From Modicisalibacter muralis (GTDB lineage Bacteria; Pseudomonadota; Gammaproteobacteria; Pseudomonadales; Halomonadaceae), in contig NZ_FNGI01000007.1 in NCBI RefSeq assembly GCF_900102945.1, positions 62,001 to 126,000 of the forward strand: a stretch of DNA of 64,000 nucleotides. The letters run 5' to 3'. Below are positions 1 to 8,062 of the stretch, piece by piece (within the stretch, counting starts at the first letter, position 1; the number at the start of each line of letters is the position of its first letter). The notes beneath the pieces are model-generated. The model worked only from the letters and a program-made list of their open reading frames with translations. It was not told the origin of the DNA and ran no database searches. The position numbers were made by a program, and so were the translations under genes.

Positions 1-3000
1 ATCCATCGCCGGCACCAGCGCCAGCAGCGCCGCGTACTGCTCGCGGCCCGCCTCGGTCATCAGGTTCTGCATCTCGACCAGGTCGCGGAACGCATCGGTC
101 GTCGTCGGCAGGTCCATGCCCATCGCGTCGAACTGCTCGGCGAGATCCGCCTCGAGGTTGGCCAGCCGCTCGGCATCGCTGAACATCGCCTGGTAATACT
201 GCGACTGCAAACCCGCGAGGCTCTGCACCCCGCCGACCAGCGCCTGCAGGTCGCCGGCGGCGGCCAGCGCGCCGGCGGATGTCTCGTCGAAGCGCAAATG
301 CAGGCGCTCGACACTGTCGCCCAGCAACTGCACCGCCTGCGCCGAGACCAGCAACCGTTGCGCCACGGCCTCGATGTCGCCCCCGCCGCGCAGCGCCCGG
401 CGAAACTCGCGGTTCATGTCGGCGGCGACGGCGCGGGCTATCTCGGCACCGACGTCCTCGATCTGCAGCCCGGTGGCCAGCGCCTGGACCTGCGCCTCGA
501 TACCGCCACCCATCGACTCGATGGCACTCTCGAACGCGGAATTGCTCTGATCGATGATGACGTTAAGGCGAGCGCGCATGACATCGCGCATGCTGTCGCC
601 CTTGTAGTAATACCCGTCCAGCGTCGACTTGATGCGCGCCACCTGGTCGTCATCCATCACCGCGGCGAGGGTGTTGTCGATCTGCTCCAGCGAGTCGAGG
701 AACGCGATCATGTCCTTGGGCTCGACGACTTCCTTGCTCAGAAAGCCGTAGGAGCCAAACGCCGTGGTGCGCCCCCGCCCGAGATCGCCATTGGCGTAGT
801 TGCCGGAGGAATACCACGGCGTGCCGTCGCCCACGCTGGTGTCGTAGCCGTAATTGGCGCCCGTCTTATGCGGGTTGTCGGCATCCTGCAGGAAGCGGAA
901 GCCGTATTCCCGGCCGCTGCCGAAGGCGGTGTCGACCAGGCCGCCGATGAACGAACCAATGCCCGCGCCAATCGGCCCGCCGAAATAGGTGCCGATCACG
1001 GTGCCGGCAGTGCGCCCCCAGCTTGAGTTGGCTTGCTTGTCGAAGAGCGATTCGCCGACGGCGTTACCCGCATAGCTGCCGACGAAGCCGGCGCCCGCAG
1101 AGGCCAGTCCGTTCATGCCGGTGAAATTCGAGGTCGAGCCGCCCCACAGGCCACCCGACTGCACGCCACCCGTGGCGATGCTGTCGTACAGACTGCCGGT
1201 GGCCACGTTGCTGTAGAGACCGCCGGCATTGCTCGCGCCGGTCCAGGCGATGTTGCCGAAGCCCTTGGTTACGCCGTTGTAGAGTTGCCGGCCGGTGCTG
1301 AGCATCGAGCCGAAGCCGCCCCCGCCACCACCGACCAGACCACCGCCCTGGCCGCCGATGCCAAGCACACCCTGCATCTGCCCCGTCAACTGCACGACGA
1401 TGGGCTTGAGCGTGGCCTGGTAGGCCAGCTCGGCGAGCAGCCGCTTGAAGCCGTCCATCAGCTGAGCGGCGAAATCGTCGAACGAATCGAACACCCCGGC
1501 GAACGCATCGGCGAACGTCTCGTCGATACGATCGGCGGCCTCGGTCCAGGCGCGCGCCATTTCCTGCGCCAGCGGATCCGACTCGAGCGCCAGGTCGCGC
1601 ATCTGCTCATGCACATTGGCGACCATGCGCTGATACTGCTCGCCGTCGATGTCACCGGCGCGATAGGCGGCGTTGATCGCGGCTAGCGACTGCTCGAGCT
1701 GCTCGGCCTTGAGGTGCTGAGCATCGAATTTGTCGATTAGCGACTCGAGGCGCTTCTCGTACTCCTCGGCGCCGGTGGCAGCGTCGACATACTGTTGGGC
1801 GCTCCAGCGCACCGCCTCGCCGTATTCACGCTCGGCGATGGTGCCTTCGATCAGTGCCTGATTGAGCACGCCCACACGCTCGGTATATTCGGCATGCTCG
1901 GCGCGCAACGGGTCGATCTCGCGGCGCAGCTGCTCGAGGGCCTGGGCTTGCTTTTTCGCGGCCTTTTCGGCCTCCTCTGCGGCCGAGCCAAGGTTGCTCA
2001 GGGTGGGCACCGTGCGCTCACCCTGCGCTTTCAATTCCTGCAGGCGTGACTCGACCAGACCGATCGCCGCCTCGACATTGACAAACTCCTGGCGCGAATC
2101 GCTCGTTGCCTCGCTGATCTCGCGGAACTGCTCTACCTGGCCGCTAACATCGACACCCAGAAAACCGCCGCCATTGATCGGTTCGTCGCGCCCAACATCG
2201 AGATACGCCTCACCGGTTACCTCGGCCTGGGCCTTGAGCTCGGCCAGCTTGCCGATCAGGGTCGTCAGTTGCAGCTCGGCCGCCGCCTGATTCATGTTGT
2301 CGAGGCGGCCGGTCAGCGTGGCCACCGCCTCGCTCGACGCTTCGAGAGCGGGCGTGGTCAGGCCCAGCTCTTCGCGGAAGGTATAAATCGCGCCCGCCGC
2401 CAGAATGGCCACACCAGCGGGGCCACCCAGCAAAGTCATGGCGCCAGACAGTGCGCGCCCAGCCGCCGCCGTGGCGGCAATGCGGCCCTGGGTGACGACC
2501 AGCGCCTGATTGAGGCGGCCAGAGGCACCGACAGCTATCGCCATGCCCTGAGCGATCTGCGTGCCAGCAGCAAAACCGGTTTTGCCAACACTCAGCAGGC
2601 CAGGGCCGAGGCGGCGCGCCAAGTAGACGGTGGCCAGTGCTCCTGCCACCGACATGACGCCTTGCAGGACTTCTTCGGCGCCGCCGGCTTCCTGAATGAA
2701 ATCGGTCACCTGCTGAGTCGTCAATGCCAAGCCGGGGCCGAGATCGGCGAGCAGTTGATTGCTCACCCCCTCGACTGCCGCGCCCAGCTGCAACATCGAG
2801 CGCTCGGCATCGACCGCAGCCTGAATATCGACCTCATCCATGGCCACGCCGAGCGAGCGCGCCTCAGCGGTGTATTCGCGCAGTAGCCGGGCGTTGTCTT
2901 CGAGCAGCGGCATCAGCCGGCTGGCATCGTCGGCAATCGACTCCAGGAAGAAAACCCGCTGGTTGGCGTCGCCGATCTGAGATAACGCCTCGCCGATCTT

Positions 3001-3501
3001 CAGCAACTGCTGATCGGGCGAGAGGCGACGCATCTCGCGAACGTTCAGGTTAAGCGTCTCGAACAGATCCGCTGCCTCGCCACCGCCGGTCGTTACGAAG
3101 TCGCCGAGCTTGTCCGACACATCCTTGAAGATGTCGCCGATCTTATCGCCCTGAATGCCCACCTGCTGGCCAGCATAAGTCCAGGCCTGCAGCTGCGACG
3201 TGCTCATTTGCAGGGAGTTGGCCAGCGCGTTGGTCTGCGCGATCATCTGCGCTTGGCCGCGCAGGTTGCCTATGGCGAACGCGCCAGCCAGTGCAGCGCC
3301 TACGCCAACGGCGGTATTGCGCAGAAACTCCAGTTCGCGGCCAGTATCGTTCGTCCTTTTGGCGAACTGCTGTGCCTTGTTGCCAGCACGATCAAAGCCT
3401 TTATTGAGCTGCGCCAGTTCGCTCTCCGTGGCCTTGATTGCTTTGATGCCACCGCTGGCATCGCCAGTGATAATAAAGCCGGTCTTATACTGGCGAGCCA
3501 T
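1..3501 (-). CDS. Phage tail tape measure protein (lambda gpH position), C-terminus cut by window edge
   Basis: Continuous minus-strand frame of at least 1,167 codons, starting MARQYKTGF at 3501 after a GAGGT ribosome site and still open at base 1. The protein is long, alpha-helical and Ala/Gln/Glu rich. It has a hydrophobic, Gly/Ala-rich middle (roughly residues 240-330), a coiled-coil stretch with repeated Glu-Gln-Leu patterns, and a Gly-rich part further on, all typical of tape measure proteins that set siphovirus tail length and are injected with the DNA. It lies downstream of the tail tube and G/GT chaperone genes, as lambda H does, but about 2.6 kb of unrelated cargo separates it from G/GT. 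Identity rests on size, composition and position; the tail-tip genes that should follow are outside the window. Confidence 0.88.
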   Translation of the reverse strand, partial: MARQYKTGFIITGDASGGIKAIKATESELAQLNKGFDRAGNKAQQFAKRTNDTGRELEFLRNTAVGVGAALAGAFAIGNLRGQAQMIAQTNALANSLQMSTSQLQAWTYAGQQVGIQGDKIGDIFKDVSDKLGDFVTTGGGEAADLFETLNLNVREMRRLSPDQQLLKIGEALSQIGDANQRVFFLESIADDASRLMPLLEDNARLLREYTAEARSLGVAMDEVDIQAAVDAERSMLQLGAAVEGVSNQLLADLGPGLALTTQQVTDFIQEAGGAEEVLQGVMSVAGALATVYLARRLGPGLLSVGKTGFAAGTQIAQGMAIAVGASGRLNQALVVTQGRIAATAAAGRALSGAMTLLGGPAGVAILAAGAIYTFREELGLTTPALEASSEAVATLTGRLDNMNQAAAELQLTTLIGKLAELKAQAEVTGEAYLDVGRDEPINGGGFLGVDVSGQVEQFREISEATSDSRQEFVNVEAAIGLVESRLQELKAQGERTVPTLSNLGSAAEEAEKAAKKQAQALEQLRREIDPLRAEHAEYTERVGVLNQALIEGTIAEREYGEAVRWSAQQYVDAATGAEEYEKRLESLIDKFDAQHLKAEQLEQSLAAINAAYRAGDIDGEQYQRMVANVHEQMRDLALESDPLAQEMARAWTEAADRIDETFADAFAGVFDSFDDFAAQLMDGFKRLLAELAYQATLKPIVVQLTGQMQGVLGIGGQGGGLVGGGGGGFGSMLSTGRQLYNGVTKGFGNIAWTGASNAGGLYSNVATGSLYDSIATGGVQSGGLWGGSTSNFTGMNGLASAGAGFVGSYAGNAVGESLFDKQANSSWGRTAGTVIGTYFGGPIGAGIGSFIGGLVDTAFGSGREYGFRFLQDADNPHKTGANYGYDTSVGDGTPWYSSGNYANGDLGRGRTTAFGSYGFLSKEVVEPKDMIAFLDSLEQIDNTLAAVMDDDQVARIKSTLDGYYYKGDSMRDVMRARLNVIIDQSNSAFESAIESMGGGIEAQVQALATGLQIEDVGAEIARAVAADMNREFRRALRGGGDIEAVAQRLLVSAQAVQLLGDSVERLHLRFDETSAGALAAAGDLQALVGGVQSLAGLQSQYYQAMFSDAERLANLEADLAEQFDAMGMDLPTTTDAFRDLVEMQNLMTEAGREQYAALLALVPAMD

Positions 3502-3524
3502 GGCATACCTCAAATAACGGACGT

Positions 3525-3549
3525 AAAAAAACCCGCCGAGGCGGGCTTT
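3525..3549 (-). terminator. Rho-independent terminator after the glycine-zipper gene
   Basis: On the minus strand a GC-rich hairpin (CCCGC stem, short loop, GCGGG) is followed by seven T residues. It closes the transcription unit of the gene starting at 3928 and sits directly before the tape measure start, so late tail transcription must pass it. Confidence 0.75.
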
Positions 3550-3571
3550 CGTAGGTTGTTACAAACAAATA

Positions 3572-3928
3572 CTAGAAGGTTGCGGCCTGGATTTTAGTGA
3601 ATGTCTTACTATCCACGGTACACAGTGCCTTGCGACCATCCTTGAACCTAACCGCGAAGATCACATCTTTCTTTCTTCCTCCTGCCAGCAAGCCTGCGAG
3701 CAAGCCAACCGGCCCAAGGACGATAGCTCCAGCAGCTCCCCAGCCAACGGTGCCACCAATTCTCTTGACGTTCTCTTCACTGGCTATATCGATGTCGTCT
3801 ATATCCTTTCTGGCGCTATAAGTGACCGTCTTCCAGATCCTATCTGGCTCCAAAAAGGAGAAGCTGCCAAAGGAGAAGGTTGCCCCCTGTTTGGCGAAAT
3901 CGCCGGCATGAATTTTTATATTCGCCAT
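3572..3928 (-). CDS. Small protein with glycine-zipper hydrophobic segment, unknown function
   Basis: 118 residues, MANIKIHAGDF start. Residues about 62-86 form one hydrophobic Gly/Ala-rich stretch (GWGAAGAIVLGPVGLLAGLL) like a glycine-zipper membrane segment. The two flanks are polar, and the C-terminal part (KKDVIFAVRFKDGRKALCTV) looks like a small beta-sheet domain. I do not recognise a named family. It has its own terminator downstream and another upstream, and lies inside the late tail operon between G/GT and the tape measure, so it is an independent cargo gene (moron). By eye its base composition is less GC-rich than the tail genes. A membrane-acting superinfection-exclusion role is possible but only an inference. 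Confidence 0.7.
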   Translation of the reverse strand: MANIKIHAGDFAKQGATFSFGSFSFLEPDRIWKTVTYSARKDIDDIDIASEENVKRIGGTVGWGAAGAIVLGPVGLLAGLLAGGRKKDVIFAVRFKDGRKALCTVDSKTFTKIQAATF

Positions 3929-4037
3929 TGTTGTTACTCTGGTTGCGTACCCAGAAAGACTTTACCGTTTGCTCCATGAGAGGACCACTCTTCCAGCGCG
4001 CTTCATCTTTCAGAAGGTCGCTTACATGTCGGCCATG

Positions 4038-4061
4038 AAAAACCCCGCCGGGGCGGGGTTA
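4038..4061 (-). terminator. Rho-independent terminator after the HEPN gene
   Basis: Minus-strand hairpin of CCCC/GGGG type followed by five T residues. It ends the two-gene unit that starts at 5279 and isolates it from the downstream glycine-zipper gene. Confidence 0.75.
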
Positions 4062-4098
4062 GGCTCTACTCTGTACTTTGCTGGTCAGGAGGCGCGGG

Positions 4099-4458
4099 CT
4101 AGGTGCTCGTGAGAGCGGCTATCACAGATCGACTCTGCTTCAGAACGTTTTTGACATCCTTAGCCGTGAAAGTCCCGCCCCACTCATAGTCGGCCAGGTG
4201 GCGTTGGTCCTTGATCTGCTGCAGCCGGCTCCCTTGCGTTCGCCAAGCTGGCTGTCGCTTCAACGCGTTGGCAACGCGCTCATGCGAAGCCCCAGATCCA
4301 TTGAATCCACGCTCTTCGCAGAAATCACGGGCAACAAGAAAGGCCGCATAGTAAGCGCGGTTGATGGCGCTACGCATCACCGGCTGGGTAAGCTCAGGAT
4401 CCTGTGTGCAATCGATGCAATCGATGAGACGAGCTACGGACAGCAAACGCTCTGGCAT
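4099..4458 (-). CDS. HEPN-like small helical protein
   Basis: 119 residues. The motif INRAYYAAFLVARDF near residue 33 and the later DQRHLADYEWGG segment near residue 85 match the helix pattern of HEPN-domain proteins (RAYYA in helix 2, R-x-x-ADYE in helix 4). HEPN proteins are often RNases or substrate-binding partners in toxin-antitoxin and defence systems. The start ATG overlaps the stop of the upstream 273-residue gene as TAATG, so the two are translationally coupled. A clear terminator follows. The canonical R-x4-6-H RNase motif is not convincing, so the domain may be a non-catalytic partner. The family call is moderate; the function is unknown. Confidence 0.6.
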   Translation of the reverse strand: MPERLLSVARLIDCIDCTQDPELTQPVMRSAINRAYYAAFLVARDFCEERGFNGSGASHERVANALKRQPAWRTQGSRLQQIKDQRHLADYEWGGTFTAKDVKNVLKQSRSVIAALTST

Positions 4459-5279
4459 TAACCCGCCCCCTCTTGAACTGGGGTCTCCCGCGGCATGTCC
4501 CTGACGAGATAACTGACCACGCTTGCCAGATTATCTTTGACAGCCGAGGGATCGCTTTGGCGTTCCATCAAATCGTCATCCAGACGATCCAGTGCCTCAT
4601 CATCCAGATCGGAGAATACTTGGAAGACTATAGACCTCTGCCCGTCTTCATGCCGGAGCGCATCAAACCCAAGGCTGATTCGGTTATGAGCCTGCCCAGA
4701 GTAATGCTTACGCAAGACAAGGTGAAAGCCAGCGACATAGTCGCGGTACTCTTCCATGGAAACCCCAGCCTCATCGAGAATTCCAACCATTTCCTCGATG
4801 CGATAGTCTTGGGCCATCTCTCCCTTCGCGGCTCGTAGCTTCTGATCAATCTCATGGCACAGGCCTAGATCGCCGGAAAACCACGCTCCTTGCATCAAGC
4901 GTTCCAGATCCACTGCATTGGATATGTGCATAGGCAAGGCCTTCCTGACCACTGTCAGCGAGAGAGTCGGGTTGAAACAGAGCATCGCAAGCGAAGCTAT
5001 AGGCGGAAATACCCAAGGGTCGGTAGGCTCGGCGACGATATGCTCTACCGCATCATAGGCACGGTTAAAGTCTCTCGTGATTTCTCCGACTAGCACTTCT
5101 TTCACCAGGAACGCCAAGCGATTGCCGCCTTTCGGATTAGCCATGCGCTCGAGGCGCCGTACATCGAAAGGCGATATGCTAGGACGACGCCTCTCCAACT
5201 CCTCAGACAAGTTCATGGCTTCCTGAAGAGCGTCGGTTACAGTTTTTGCCTGCGGCATGGCAGCCTCCAAGCCGCTCAA
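4458..5279 (-). CDS. Unknown 273-residue partner of the HEPN-like protein
   Basis: I do not recognise this protein. It has a polar N-terminus (EELERRRPSISPFDVRRLERM), a mixed hydrophobic middle (residues about 80-130) and an acidic region near residues 215-245 (DLDDEALDRLDDDLMERQ). There is no signal peptide or transmembrane helix. It is coupled by a TAATG overlap to the HEPN-like gene, so the pair is one functional unit; a TA-like or abortive-infection module is the simplest inference. The pair lies in the cargo block between tail genes G/GT and the tape measure, transcribed with the late operon but bounded by its own terminator. Confidence 0.6.
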   Translation of the reverse strand: MSGLEAAMPQAKTVTDALQEAMNLSEELERRRPSISPFDVRRLERMANPKGGNRLAFLVKEVLVGEITRDFNRAYDAVEHIVAEPTDPWVFPPIASLAMLCFNPTLSLTVVRKALPMHISNAVDLERLMQGAWFSGDLGLCHEIDQKLRAAKGEMAQDYRIEEMVGILDEAGVSMEEYRDYVAGFHLVLRKHYSGQAHNRISLGFDALRHEDGQRSIVFQVFSDLDDEALDRLDDDLMERQSDPSAVKDNLASVVSYLVRDMPRETPVQEGAG

Positions 5280-5340
5280 ATATGGGTGAGCCAGTCTAAC
5301 GGATTCGAGACCGTGCTTCTACTGGCTAGCTAGTCAGGCA

Positions 5341-5658
5341 TCAAGTGGTGTCAGCCTGACAGTCGTGCAACCTTCCGAACTCTTCTGCGTAGCTGAGAGA
5401 TTCACGGCACTGCGCGAACTCCTCTCGCGTCAGCCCCATCTGCTCAATCATCAAGTACAATATCTTTCGATGAAAGGGAGCGTTGTGGCATGAGACGATC
5501 ACATGCCGCTTACGCCCCTTTAGGCAGGGATGCACCCACTTTTCATGAGCGCCCTTACCTGGCTGGCCGTGAAAGCCAAGGCGGTTAAGGATCTTCTTCA
5601 ACTCAGGACAATCAATTGGTTTTTCCCTACGGCGCCCCACCAGAACTCCTTGCGTCAA
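5341..5658 (-). CDS. hicA: HicA-type mRNA interferase toxin
   Basis: 105 residues. The core LKKILNRLGFHGQPGKGAHEKW followed by HVIVSCHNAP fits the HicA double-stranded-RNA-binding fold: helix, then the Gly-rich turn with the catalytic His (usually G-S-H, here G-A-H), then beta strands. HicA cleaves mRNA and is neutralised by HicB. The protein is longer than the usual 60-80 residues, with a charged N-terminal extension and a C-terminal helix. The start overlaps the stop of the HicB-like gene by four bases (ATGA), giving a co-translated pair with the antitoxin first, reverse of the classical hicAB order. Confidence 0.65.
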   Translation of the reverse strand: MTQGVLVGRRREKPIDCPELKKILNRLGFHGQPGKGAHEKWVHPCLKGRKRHVIVSCHNAPFHRKILYLMIEQMGLTREEFAQCRESLSYAEEFGRLHDCQADTT

Positions 5659-6020
5659 CAGGCGAAATTGAAGTCCCTGGGCTCGTAGTAAGGCTTGGGC
5701 TGCATTTTATGGCGGAACTGCCGATAGGCTTTGATGACCCAGGCAAGCCCAGGCACTGCTGCGGCATGGTAGCGAAGGCGAATCGAGAGCGGTGCGCGGC
5801 GGTTCATCATGTAGTTGAACTCATCCCGGTCACCCTGCACGTATGCTTGGCGGGCATCGCACAGATAGTCATCGATCATCGCATGCAAGCTATCGCGAAC
5901 TTCCTCGGGGCTGTCACCTTGGACGCCCAAGCACAGATCGATGCAGTAGGCGAGATAGAGGTCGCCATCTTGCTCGAGCAGGCACCGCAGCACTAGCTGA
6001 TTTGGTTTTTTCGAGGACAT
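5655..6020 (-). CDS. hicB: HicB-like antitoxin
   Basis: Start chosen at MSSKKPNQL (6020), 121 residues, because the protein family begins here; a longer frame to 6140 adds a non-homologous leader. The segment LEQDGDLYLAYCIDLCLGVQGDSPEEV, then a helix LHAMIDDYL, is the partial RNase H-like HicB fold (AYCPDLPG-type strand, GDSxEEA turn). No C-terminal DNA-binding domain is evident; instead there is a basic, Tyr-rich tail (RHKMQPKPYYEPRDF), so autoregulation is uncertain. It precedes hicA with an ATGA overlap. 165 bases without a gene lie between its start and the end of the G/GT frame and should hold its promoter. Confidence 0.6.
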   Translation of the reverse strand: MSSKKPNQLVLRCLLEQDGDLYLAYCIDLCLGVQGDSPEEVRDSLHAMIDDYLCDARQAYVQGDRDEFNYMMNRRAPLSIRLRYHAAAVPGLAWVIKAYRQFRHKMQPKPYYEPRDFNFAC

Positions 6021-6185
6021 GATCTTACTCCTTCCAGTTACCCTTTTATCGGCGCAGGCATGAAAAACTGTAATAGCTAATGCAATACATGCAACAGATT
6101 GGGTACACGAAGGGTAAACAAAGCTTACTGGTAGCGCCACTGAACTTTTAGACAGTTTTCTTCTAATCCGTTCATATCATTTCAG

Positions 6186-6865
6186 CTATCGCGCATTCAA
6201 CCCTTCCAACGCCCCAGTCTCCATGTGCTGCACCTGCTCGAGCACCGCGCTGGTGTCGTCGACACCCTTCATTCGCATGATCGATTCCAGCGCCGTGTAA
6301 TCGAGCCCCTGATACTGCACGCCGCCCATGCCGGCGATCACGCGCCACTGCGTGCGGCAGGCGAGAAACACGTTCAGCGCTTGCCAGTGCTCGGGCCACA
6401 CTTCGCAGGCGCTGTCTTGCTTGGCGGGCTGTTCCGACTGATCGAGCCCGAGGCGCTTGGCATCGTCATCGGTCTGATCCTCGACTCGACCGGCGCCCGC
6501 CCACCACCGGCCGATGTCGCTCAGTTTTTTGCGGCGGCCTTGGCTCGGCCGTTCTGCGCTTCAAACCAGCTCGCCATCAGCGGCCGACGCACATACCCCA
6601 TCTGCATGAGCTGGTCGCGCAGATCGGAGCTATACGGCAACGGCTCACCCTTCTCATCGGCGATGCCATCCAGGTGTTGCAGATCTTCGCCTACCAGTTG
6701 CTCGTCGGTGATCTCGCCTTCCTGCATCTGCCGTACCCGGTCTTGAAACGCATCCCAATCATGCAGCGTCCAGCGAGCCTGGATGGTGCTGGGCTTCTTC
6801 TCGCCTGGCACATGGATGGAAACGTCGACGGTGACATCGGCAATAGCCTTGAGAACGAATGACAT
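6186..6865 (-). CDS. Tail assembly chaperone GT fusion made by -1 frameshift (lambda gpGT analogue)
   Basis: The upstream frame encodes gpG; at codons GCA AAA AAC just before its TGA stop the minus strand reads A AAA AAC. A -1 slip there continues into KLSDIGRWWAG and ends at 6186. The extension contains W-PEHW-ALNVFL, RTQWRVIAGMGG and QYQGLDYTALE, the pattern of the phage DUF1799/T-type tail chaperone that always follows G. In lambda the G:GT ratio controls loading of the tape measure and tube subunits. The extension has no start codon of its own with a good ribosome site, supporting expression by frameshift only. Confidence 0.85.
6521..6865 (-). CDS. Tail assembly chaperone G (lambda gpG analogue)
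   Basis: 114 residues starting MSFVLKAIADV; a 14-residue longer version beginning at 6907 has no good ribosome site. It contains TIQARWTLHDWDAFQDRVR and ends GRAKAAAKN at TGA. It lies directly after the tail tube gene. This class of protein coats the tape measure with GT during tail assembly. The end of the gene carries the frameshift heptamer that fuses it to the downstream T-type frame. Confidence 0.85.
   Translation of the reverse strand: MSFVLKAIADVTVDVSIHVPGEKKPSTIQARWTLHDWDAFQDRVRQMQEGEITDEQLVGEDLQHLDGIADEKGEPLPYSSDLRDQLMQMGYVRRPLMASWFEAQNGRAKAAAKN
6524..6530 (-). other. Programmed -1 ribosomal frameshift heptamer
   Basis: Minus strand reads A AAA AAC in the G frame (GCA AAA AAC TGA), a canonical X XXY YYZ slippery site, one codon before the stop. 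The -1 frame is open for about 110 codons afterwards with tail-chaperone motifs. Confidence 0.88.
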
Positions 6866-6923
6866 AAGAAGTCCTTCAGAATCGATAGAGAAACAAAAGG
6901 CCGCCATCAGGCGGCCCGAGTGA

Positions 6924-7880
6924 TTACTTGAACGTCAGTGTGAAATCGTCGTCGTCACTGTCGTTGGGCAGGAATCGCAGATCGATACCGTAATGCATCA
7001 GGCCCTGGTTATCGGTTGGCGAAATCGTGGCAAGCTGCACGTTCTGCCCCTTGAGCTCGATGATATTGCCGGCGGTCTGCCCATGAGTCAGGGTTACCGG
7101 CACCAAGGTCTGGCCGGCGTGGGATTCCACCGCCGCGAAATAGTCCTTGGTGGCGAGGTCAGGCGCTTCGATGTTGGTGGAGCCTGTCACACGGCGGTCG
7201 GTGATATGCACCGATTCGCAGTTGACCAGGTTGCGGTACTCCACGGTATTTCCGACATCCAGCGACAGCGAGCTCATGCAGGCGTTATGCGTATCGATCG
7301 CGGCAATGGTGTTCTGCTTGTTGATCGGCACTTCCTTTGCCTGGACGCCACGTGTTGCCACGCTGGCGTCGCCTTCGATTTCAGGGCGTTTGTACAGGCC
7401 GGTGAAGTTGAACTCCAGGTAGGGCAACGCAGCCGCATCGGCGGAGAGCGTAAAGGTGCCGCGCGCGCCGCTGATATGCTGCATCTGGCCATCCTCGATC
7501 CACCAGATTTCCAGCGATTCATAGTTATCGCTCACCGGCTGATAGGTCACGGACTCTTCGCCAGGCGTAGTAATGTCGATTGTCTCGCTCATGCCACAGG
7601 CGCGCAGCAGTGGGCTATACGATGGGACATCCCCCGCGGCACCGGAACCCGCGAACGGCACACGAATGGTGCGCGTCACGTTCGGGCCGGTATTGACCTG
7701 CTCGAACCCGCCCAGGCCGTTGCGCATGCGCTCGCGTTCAACGGTGTTGCCGGCATACGGCGCGCCGCCATCCAGCATCACGACCTCGAGGATGGTGGCG
7801 CCAGTCATATCGGCACTCGGCACACCATAGGCTGTTTCCAGCTTGACCACCGCCAGGCGCTTACGCCATTTGATCGCCAT
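6924..7880 (-). CDS. Phage tail tube (major tail) protein, lambda gpV position
   Basis: 318 residues, MAIKWRKRLAVVKLETAYGV. Features of siphovirus tail tube proteins are visible: N-terminal hint of specificity to an early strand, repeated beta-strand patterns (ESVTYQPVSDNYESLEIWW, GTFTLSADAAALPYLEFNF) and a mid-protein GLYKRPE segment; composition is beta-rich with no transmembrane helix. It lies between the terminator/U-like gene and the G/GT chaperones, as V does in lambda. Its start overlaps the end of a 58-residue gene by 20 bases. The family call comes from this order and the YxPVSDNY-type pattern. Confidence 0.8.
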   Translation of the reverse strand: MAIKWRKRLAVVKLETAYGVPSADMTGATILEVVMLDGGAPYAGNTVERERMRNGLGGFEQVNTGPNVTRTIRVPFAGSGAAGDVPSYSPLLRACGMSETIDITTPGEESVTYQPVSDNYESLEIWWIEDGQMQHISGARGTFTLSADAAALPYLEFNFTGLYKRPEIEGDASVATRGVQAKEVPINKQNTIAAIDTHNACMSSLSLDVGNTVEYRNLVNCESVHITDRRVTGSTNIEAPDLATKDYFAAVESHAGQTLVPVTLTHGQTAGNIIELKGQNVQLATISPTDNQGLMHYGIDLRFLPNDSDDDDFTLTFK

Positions 7881-8037
7881 TGTCGCTCTCCTTTACGGGT
7901 TTGGATTTAGCCGGCTTAGCGGCGGTGGCGTCGGCAGTTGCCTTGGCCGAGGGCTTGATTTCCGGCGCGGGCTGGGTGTGTTCGACACGCACGCGCTTGC
8001 TGCCGCGTATTTCGTAGCGGCCACCTGAATTGGGCAT
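7861..8037 (-). CDS. Small basic phage protein between U- and V-like genes
   Basis: 58 residues, MPNSGGRYEIRGSKRVRVEH, then a low-complexity Ala/Lys/Pro tail. A strong AGGAGA ribosome site precedes the ATG, and the last codons overlap the tail tube start by 20 bases, so translational coupling is likely. Small genes in this position (between tail terminator and tube) are common in lambdoid and Pseudomonas siphophages. No function is recognised. Confidence 0.65.
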   Translation of the reverse strand: MPNSGGRYEIRGSKRVRVEHTQPAPEIKPSAKATADATAAKPAKSKPVKESDNGDQMA

Positions 8038-8062
8038 GGGGTTCTCCTGGGAGGGTTGCAGC

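Noticed and set aside
298-1686. Long plus-strand open frames opposite the tape measure gene (242 and 217 codons)
   Set aside because: They are the antisense of a clear minus-strand tape measure frame and result from high-GC codon use; no ribosome sites or domains.
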